Shown in pieces: positions 59,243 to 64,000 of a stretch of DNA of 64,000 bases (its first letter is position 1; each line of letters starts with the position of its first letter). A program made the translations under genes and the position numbers. The notes under the pieces were generated by a model. That model ran no database searches. It saw nothing but the letters and a program-made list of their open reading frames with translations, and was not told where the DNA came from. The stretch is taken from positions 110,706 to 174,705 of the forward strand of contig JAKFGP010000020.1 of assembly GCA_021502835.1 (NCBI GenBank). The letters are read 5' to 3'. This DNA comes from Streptomyces thinghirensis. Lineage in GTDB: Bacteria; Actinomycetota; Actinomycetia; Streptomycetales; Streptomycetaceae.

Positions 59243-59811
59243 GGTTTCCTCCCGTCCCGACCCGCCGTCATGATCTCGCACAGCGCCCGGTCGTCGAAGA
59301 CCCGCGCAGTCGGTATCCGCACGGTCGTGCGCCTGCCGGCCGGTGCCCGCGGTTCCGGCGGGACATTCGCTCCACGGTAGCAGCGGTGCCGCGAGGATCG
59401 AGCCGGTCGTCGCCAACCCCGCGGCCACTGGTCCCGGGACCGGGGGACGATCATCACGACGAGGATCTTGTGCACCGAGACCGGGGTGCGGGCGAGCTTC
59501 GCCAGGTGGTCGTTGTCGAGCGTGAAGGAGAAGAAGCGGCCGGGCGGGTTGGGCGGACCTGGTACGTCGCCTTGAGCTGCACCTTGATGGTGACCTCGTC
59601 GTCGACCGTGTACCCGGGGCGCTGTGGCTGACGTGCCAGTCGATGCCGTTGTCCGGGAAGGGCTGGGAGAGCGAGCAGCCCGCCGCCGCGGCGACCGCAT
59701 GGAGGTAGCCGACCTGCAAGGTCTCCATGCAGGCGGTGGTGGCGAGAGAGCCGCGGAGGGTGCCGTGCGCTCGGGCAGCAGCCCGCCCCGTTCGGGCTGC
59801 GCTATGGCCAT
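59239..59811 (-). CDS. DUF4365 protein, probable PD-(D/E)XK-type nuclease fold
   Basis: Start ATG at 59809-59811: MAIAQPERGGLLPERTA, then HGTLRGSLATTACMETLQVGYLHAVAAAAGCSLSQPFPDNGIDWHVSHSAPG. The DUF4365 core shows an early acidic GID, then (shifted frame) DDEVTIKVQLKATYQVPPNPPGRFFSFTLDNDHLAKLARTPVSVHKILVVMIVPRSRDQW. The spacing GxD ... QxK matches the D-(D/E/Q)xK nuclease pattern, so a DNA- or RNA-cleaving role is inferred, not shown. VRIPTARVFDDRALCEIMT precedes TGA at 59239. ~190 codons. First gene of a coupled unit with the 53-aa ORF and the hypothetical gene upstream of thrS. Confidence 0.75.
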   Translation of the reverse strand: MAIAQPERGGLLPERTAPSAALSPPPPAWRPCRSATSMRSPRRRAARSPSPSRTTASTGTSATAPRVHGRRRGHHQGAAQGDVPGPPNPPGRFFSFTLDNDHLAKLARTPVSVHKILVVMIVPRSRDQWPRGWRRPARSSRHRCYRGANVPPEPRAPAGRRTTVRIPTARVFDDRALCEIMTAGRDGRKP

Positions 59812-59991
59812 GGCCAACGAAGCCTTCCAGAACTGGTGTGTCCCCACTGCGGGTCGCTGAACTGCGAGGACCCGTGTGCACTCTGTTGTATTCCTTCCGG
59901 CGTACGCCTGAAGCAGCCCGAGCATCTCCACCGAATCAGGACAGAAGACGGCGCGTCAGCTGCCGTACGCGGACGAGGAGTTGAGTGCCCT

Positions 59992-60721
59992 ATGACGGGC
60001 TAGTTCGAGGAGCCGCTGGCCGCCTTCGACACGGAGACGACGGGTGTGGACGTCGAGACCGACCGGATCGTGTCGGCGGCCCTCGTCGTGCAGGACGCGC
60101 CAGGGCTGAAACCGCGCGCGTCACCCGGTGGCTGGTGAACCCGGGCGTGCCGGTGCCGAGGGCGGCGGCCGGCGGTGCACGGGCTGACGGAAGAGCATCC
60201 GCAGCGCCAGCGGCCGCTGGCCGGCGCCGGTGATGTACGAGATAGCGGAGGCACTGGCCGAGCAGGCCAGCGCCGGTCGTCCGCTCGTGGTGATGAACGC
60301 GCCGTTCGACCTGACGCTGCTGGACCGGGAGTTGCGCCGGCACCGCGCCTCCTCCCTCGGCCGCTGGGTGGAGCGGACATCGCTGCACGTCCTCGACCCG
60401 CGCGTGCTCGACAACCACCTGGACCGGTACCGCAAGGGCCGCCGCACCCTCACCGACCTGTGCGCGCACTACGGCGTGGAGCTGGCGGACGCGCACGGCC
60501 GCGGCGGCCGATCGCAGGCCGCTGGAGGTCGTACGGGCGGTGGGGCGCCGCTTCCCTGGGCGGCTGGAGCGCCTGTCCGCCGCCCGGAGCTGCACACGCT
60601 CCAGGCCGTCTGGCACGCGGGACAAGCCCAGGGGCTGCAGGCGTGGTTCGCGCTCAAGCGCACCGAGGAGGCCGGTGGACCCGGCCTGGCCGCTGCGGCC
60701 GGACCTGCCGGCGACGGCGTG
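59992..60721 (+). CDS. DnaQ-like 3'-5' exonuclease
   Basis: DEDDh exonuclease domain protein related to the Pol III epsilon subunit. ATG at 59992-59994 is followed by ACG GGC TAG: an in-frame amber where Trp is expected, then FEEPLAAFDTETTGVDVETDRIVSAALVVQD (ExoI: D-T-E). ExoII is VVMNAPFDLTLLDRELRRH, with HVLDPRVLDNHLDRYRKGRRTLTDLCAHYGVELADAHG (ExoIII His/Asp) and FPGRLERLS, ELHTLQAVWHAGQAQGLQAWFA following. The stop is unclear; reading stays open past LPATA near 60721. ~240 codons. Divergent from the DUF4365 gene, sharing a ~180-base promoter gap. Frameshifts near 60105, 60180 and 60520. Confidence 0.88.
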
Positions 60722-60865
60722 GCGGAACCACCCCGGCCGCAGGAACGCCGGGCACGGGGTGTGGGTGGCGGAGCCCCACGTCGCGCAACGAAGCCGCGCG
60801 AAGGCGACGAGAACGACGCGTTGCGCGACATGGCTCGCGGACAGCGTCGCTCTCGCAGGCGCATC

Positions 60866-60937
60866 AGGCGATACTGGGTTCGAACCGGTGACCTCTTCGG
60901 TGTAGACGAAGCGCTCTCCCGCTGGAGCTAATCGCCC
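60866..60937 (-). tRNA. tRNA-Val (anticodon UAC)
   Basis: Minus-strand cloverleaf: acceptor GGGCGAT pairs with ATCGCCT (G-T at the end pair). The anticodon arm is CTTCG-TCTACAC-CGAAG, placing TAC (UAC) in the loop. The T arm has TTCGAAC, with stem ACCGG/CCAGT carrying one mismatch. The D arm has one extra C (AGCTCCAGCGGGAGAGC). The UAC anticodon reads valine codons. The mismatch and extra base are consistent with the sequence noise in this region. No encoded CCA is seen. Confidence 0.82.
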
Positions 60938-61433
60938 GGGAACGCACTGAACAATGCAGGGCCCGGCGCGTTTCCTTCAAACCGGCGAGCGACCGCCTTC
61001 CGGGTGGGCGGCCAGTCCGCGCCGTCCCGCCGCATCGTCAGGCGGTGGTTGGCCCCGAAACGAGGGGGCGAATCCGGCACGGCGAGGCGCCGCAACAGCG
61101 GCTTGCGTACGTCGACCTCCTGGTCGCTGGCGGACGAGGGCGCCGGCCCCGCGCGGGGCGACCGTCCAGCGCGCCCAGCCCTCCATGTCGCCGGTCATGG
61201 CGACCTCCAGCACCCCCGCCCGCATCGCGCCGGCCCTCGCGCAGGGTCGCGGTCAGGTCGTACGGGAGGAGAGAGCGGGACCGGACGACCCCACTGGTGT
61301 CGTCGAGCCGGGTGACCTGGCGCACCTGGGGCCCCCGGCGGGGATAGTCCTCGATCCGTTCCAGCGCGCGGTAGACGGCCGGGACGGAGGCGCGGGCGAA
61401 CCCACAGGCTGCGGAATCGGTAATGGTTCCAGT
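60928..61433 (-). CDS. SRPBCC (polyketide cyclase/START-like) family protein
   Basis: Start GTG at 61431-61433: VDWNHYRFRSLWVR. AVYRALERIEDYPRRGPQVRQVTRLDDTSGVVRSRSLLPYDLTATLREGRRD (frames shift) is followed by VLEVAMTGDMEGWARWTV, a VDVRKPLLRRLA segment, GANHRLTMRR and the C-terminus RRFEGNAPGPALFSAFPGD. The stop TAG (60928-60930) falls within the 5' end of the tRNA-Val gene. The pattern is that of small SRPBCC ligand-binding proteins (~165 codons) whose hydrophobic cavity binds lipids or aromatics. Ligand unknown. 33 bases downstream of the large YetA-like gene. Confidence 0.72.
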
Positions 61434-61466
61434 CCACCTGTGAAGGTGTGCCCGGGCCGCGCTCCC

Positions 61467-63265
61467 TCACGTGCCGGTTACGGCATCCTGTCGCCCAAGA
61501 AGTGCCCGAGTCTCGATGGCGGCGAGGCCGTAGAGCGCGGTGTCGTTGGTGGACACCCAGCTCGCCTCACTGCCCAGCACCAGCGTGACCAGGCCGCTCA
61601 GCTTCTCCGTCTTCCAGAGAGCCGACTCCTTGTAGCCGTCGGAGTCGTAGGAGCTTCTGCCACGCGCGCGTGGCGAGCTTCTCGTCCCCGGTCTGTACGG
61701 CCGCGCGTAGGCGTCGAGGCGCGGGTAGCCCTGAAGAGGATCAGGCTGCCGAAGGTGCTGCCGTACCAGGCCGCCTGTTCGGCCGTGGAGGCGTTGAAGT
61801 AGCGGCGGTAGTCATCGTACGCCTCGTTGAACTCCCATGTCGACGAGGTCGATCAGCTCGGCGCACAGTTCGTTCCGGGCCGGGAGACGGCCGACAGGTG
61901 GAACACCTCGACCTTCGGGGTGTCGGCGACGGCGAACTTCCCGGTGTCCAGGTCGTTCACAGGCCGCTGCCCCGGACGAAGCCGTTGGGCTGGGCGGCGA
62001 TGGTCTCCATGGTGGACAGGACGCGAGCCTCGGCCTTCTCCCCACTTGGGGCCGCTTCCGCGGTTCCACTCGGTCAGCCACGCCGAGACCAGGTCGCTCC
62101 AGTCGGTGCGAAGCCGACCGACAGGGCGTGGCGGTCGGGGGTGTACGGCTCGGTGCGGATCTTGCAGGTGAGGTCAAGGGCGAGGAAGGCTCGTCGGAGT
62201 CGTCGTTGGCGTGCATGAAGTCGCCGACGCGTTCGTCGCGGTGAGGAAGTAGTAGTAGCGCCGGTAGGTGGTGTTGGCGATGCGCTGCTGCTTGGCGCGC
62301 TGTCGGCGTAGTGCTGGACTCCGTGCCGGGTGCCGAGGCCGGCCCATTCCTCGAGGTGGTAGACGTCGACCTCGCCGGTGTCCGCGGATCGCTGGCCTCG
62401 GCGAAGCGGAAGATGTCGGCGCGGCCGGAGCGCAGGTAGGCGTACAGAGCCACGGGTCCGGGGAGAGTTCGGGTTGTCCCGGGCGTAGCCGCCGATGTCG
62501 TAGCGCCATTGGTGTCGGGCGGTGTCGTAGGTGTGCATGATGTCGCCGTAGTACCAGAAGCGTACCAGCGGCGCTGCTCACCTGGTCCTTGTAGTAGGTG
62601 AAGAGGGAAGTCGGGGTGATCCTCGATCTTCGCCTTGGCGGGTGTGGCGCGGTCGGGCTCGGAGTAGAGCCGAGGCCGAGGCTGTGGACTTGATGAGCTG
62701 CGCCGGCGGGCGGCCGAGGCTGGGGCAGTACGCGTACGGCCTCGACCTGTTCGGCGGGTGTCTCAGCGCTCGGGGTGGTAGCGTTGGCCCAGAACAGCGG
62801 TTCCCGGTACGGGCAGTCGCCGTAGAGGGGTGCCGAAGCCGGGCTCGTAGTCCTCGTAGGTGATGTTGAGGCCTTCGAGCTGCTCCGGGAAGGTGTCCTG
62901 GCCCTATGCCGTCGTGGTAGAAGCGCAGGTCCATGGGCTGGGCCTCGGGCGAACACAACCGGAGGGTAGCCTCCGGCGCCTCGTCGGTCTACGGGCGTCG
63001 CGGATGTCGAGCTGGGCGGGGTGCTTCTCCCGAAGTCGCTTGGAGGGGGGGGGGGGCCGAGGAGGAATCCGCCGCTCGTCCCGCCGACGTAGCCGAAGCC
63101 CCCGGCGCGCCGGCTCCGCCCGCGGCCCGCCGATCCGGCCGTGGCCCTCTTGGTGCGCAGGCGAGGGAGGAAGCCGTCGGCGGAGAGCTGGAGAGGGTGT
63201 AGTCACCCCACTCCGGGATGTACTTCGGGCGGGTGGTGACGCCCCGCTGGTCCCAGGTGGCGGGG
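61467..63265 (-). CDS. Large exo-rhamnogalacturonan-lyase-like (YetA/PcRGLX-type) protein, 5'-truncated by fold-back
   Basis: At least 600 codons, with the N-terminus beyond the inversion point. Reading both copies of the duplicated part gives IPEWGDYTLSQLSA, HGWIG, PAQLDIRDAKE, SPEAQPMDLRFYHDGIG, DTFPEQLEGLNITYEDYEPGFG, LFWANATTPSAETLAEQVEAVR, AKAKIEDHLDFLFTYYKDQV and DTARHQWRYDIGGYA. Unique sequence continues SGRADIFRFAEA, GEVDVYHLEEWAGLGTRHGVQHYADSA, QQRIANTTYRRYYYFLTA, DERVGDFMHA, KIRTEPYTPDRHALSVGF and ETIAAQPNGFVQGSGL. It ends AVTGT with TGA at 61467-61469. The order matches the YetA/PcRGLX family of large, usually Tat-secreted, pectin-backbone-degrading enzymes; no signal peptide is present here because the start is missing. 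Very many indels. Confidence 0.58.
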
Positions 63266-64000
63266 TCGGCGCAGCTTCTTCCCCGCCAGGGGACGCCCAG
63301 CGGGGCGTCACCACCCGCCTGAAGTACATCCCGGAGTGGGGCGACTACACCCTCTCCCAGCTCTCCGCCGGCAACTGCCTCCCTGCGCAAGCGCACCAAG
63401 AAGAACCACGGCTGGATCGGCGCGGTCGCGGTTTGGCCGGCGCGCCTCCGGCTTCGGCTACGTCAGCGGAGACGAGCGGCGGACTCCTCTTTACGGTTTT
63501 TTACCTGCAGGCGACTTCTGGGCCCCGCCCCGCCCAGCTCGACATCCGCGACGCCAAGGAATGAAGCAGGGAGCCAGGGTCACCCTCTGGCTCTGGTCGC
63601 CCGAAGCCCAGCCCATGGACCTGCGCCCTCCGACGGCATGGAGGCCAGGACACCTTCCCCGGAGCAGCTCGAAGGCCTCAGCAGCTCTTCACGAGGACTA
63701 CGAGCCCCGGCTTCTCCAACACCTCTACAGCTATTCGCCCGTACCTCGGAACTGCTGTTCTGGGCCAACGCCACCACCCCGAGCGCCGAGACACTCGCCG
63801 AACAGGTGGAGGCCGTACGCGTACTGCCCCAGTCTCGGCCGCCCCGCCGGCCTCGCATTTCATCCAAGTGCACAGGTCTTCGGCCCCGGCCTCTGCTCCG
63901 AGCCCGACCGCTCCACACCCGCCAAGGCGAAGATCGAGGACTACCTCGACTTCCCTCTTCACCTACTACAAGGACCAGGTGGAGCAGCGCCGCTGGTACG
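62546..64000. repeat. Fold-back inverted duplication, arms ~720 bases, centre near 63273
   Basis: Bases 63281-64000 are the reverse complement of about 62546-63265, differing by frequent indels. Near the centre, GTGACGCCCCGCTGG at 63236-63250 is answered by CCAGCGGGGCGTCAC at 63297-63311. At the outer ends, TACTACAAGGACCAGGT occurs on opposite strands near 62590 and 63965. The 15-base spacer is about 63266-63280. The arms continue to the window edge. See findings. Confidence 0.93.
63281..64000 (+). pseudogene. Second, reverse-strand reading of the YetA-like gene fragment
   Basis: Encodes on the plus strand the same protein segment as 62546-63265 on the minus strand: YIPEWGDYTLSQLSAGN, SAQLDIRDAKE-type, PEAQPMDL, FWANATTPSAETLAEQVEAVR and a terminal YYKDQVEQRRWY. 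It has its own indels, so consensus of the two copies repairs several frames. Most likely not a real second gene. Confidence 0.8.

Noticed and set aside
59992..60003. Amber codon as recoding or selenocysteine/pyrrolysine-type readthrough
   Set aside because: It is TAG, not TGA, at codon 4 with no supporting element, in a region full of errors. A TGG miscall is simpler.
62546..64000. Inverted repeat as a chromosome end, telomere or terminal inverted repeat
   Set aside because: The region is core genome (thrS, tRNA, conserved genes). The arms meet in the middle of a coding gene with a 15-base spacer, and their differences are random indels.
63281..64000. A second paralogous YetA-like gene in tandem inverted orientation
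   Set aside because: Near-identity at the nucleotide level with indel-only differences and a shared centre makes an artefactual second reading far more likely than a paralogue.

Overview
The window is Streptomyces chromosome. The base composition is very GC-rich, with strong third-position GC. It carries the developmental regulator BldD, the Streptomyces integration host factor sIHF and actinobacterial PIM-lipid genes. The gene order (gmk, sihF, pyr operon, bldD, nusB/efp, aro cluster, mltG, ruvX, alaS, rpsD, rarA, hisS, relA, apt, secFD, yajC, ruvBAC, yebC, pdxTS, pimA, pgsA, EF-G-like, thrS) is the conserved core arrangement I know from Streptomyces. No phage, IS element, CRISPR array or biosynthetic cluster was recognised.

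Sequence quality shapes every entry. Many genes are broken by single-base indels and a few substitutions. Because the damage hits essential genes such as carB, alaS, thrS and pgsA, I read it as unpolished sequence and not as pseudogenes. Errors are dense at about 1-25 kb and 42-64 kb. About 32.7-42 kb is nearly clean: the cyclophilin and yajC are intact, and relA, secF and DUF349 have only one or two breaks each. Coordinates run from the inferred start codon to the inferred stop codon across the frameshifts.

Layout. 1-10.9 kb (minus strand): gmk start, sihF, and the pyrimidine operon pyrR-pyrB-pyrC-(membrane protein)-carA-carB-(small ORF)-pyrD-pyrF, with repeated 4-base stop/start overlaps and a PyrR-type RNA hairpin beside the pyrR ribosome-binding site. 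11.2-11.7 kb (plus): bldD. 11.9-25.2 kb (minus): nusB, efp, aminopeptidase, a P-loop kinase-like gene, aroB, aroK, aroC, aroE, mltG, ruvX, alaS and two small cell-envelope or membrane-associated genes. 25.3-27.5 kb (plus): a STAND-type ATPase. 27.6-32.8 kb (minus): rpsD, rarA, VKOR, hisS and a metallo-hydrolase. 32.9-35.1 kb (plus): cyclophilin and DUF349. 35.2-50.6 kb (minus): relA, apt, secF, secD, yajC, ruvB, ruvA, ruvC, yebC, pdxT, pdxS, a LemA-like protein, pimA, an acyltransferase and pgsA. 50.9-55.1 kb (plus): an EF-G paralogue and a membrane protein. 55.3-59.8 kb (minus): HIT protein, thrS, two uncharacterised genes and a DUF4365 protein. 60-60.7 kb (plus): a DnaQ-type exonuclease. 60.9-63.3 kb (minus): tRNA-Val, an SRPBCC protein and a large YetA-like protein.

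From about 63,273 to the end, the sequence runs back on itself. The last ~720 bases are a reverse-complement second reading of about 62,546-63,265. This looks like a fold-back read or assembly artefact, so sequence beyond 63,280 should not be taken as new chromosome.

Functionally the window links nucleotide supply (pyr, apt, gmk), the stringent response (relA), translation (efp, alaS, hisS, thrS, rpsD, EF-G-like), protein export (SecDF-YajC), Holliday-junction processing (ruvABC, ruvX), PLP synthesis (pdxST), shikimate synthesis and phosphatidylinositol mannoside assembly. The least-understood parts are the EF-G paralogue with a divergent G4 motif, the DUF4365 mini-operon, the orphan STAND ATPase and the kinase-like gene inside the aro cluster.
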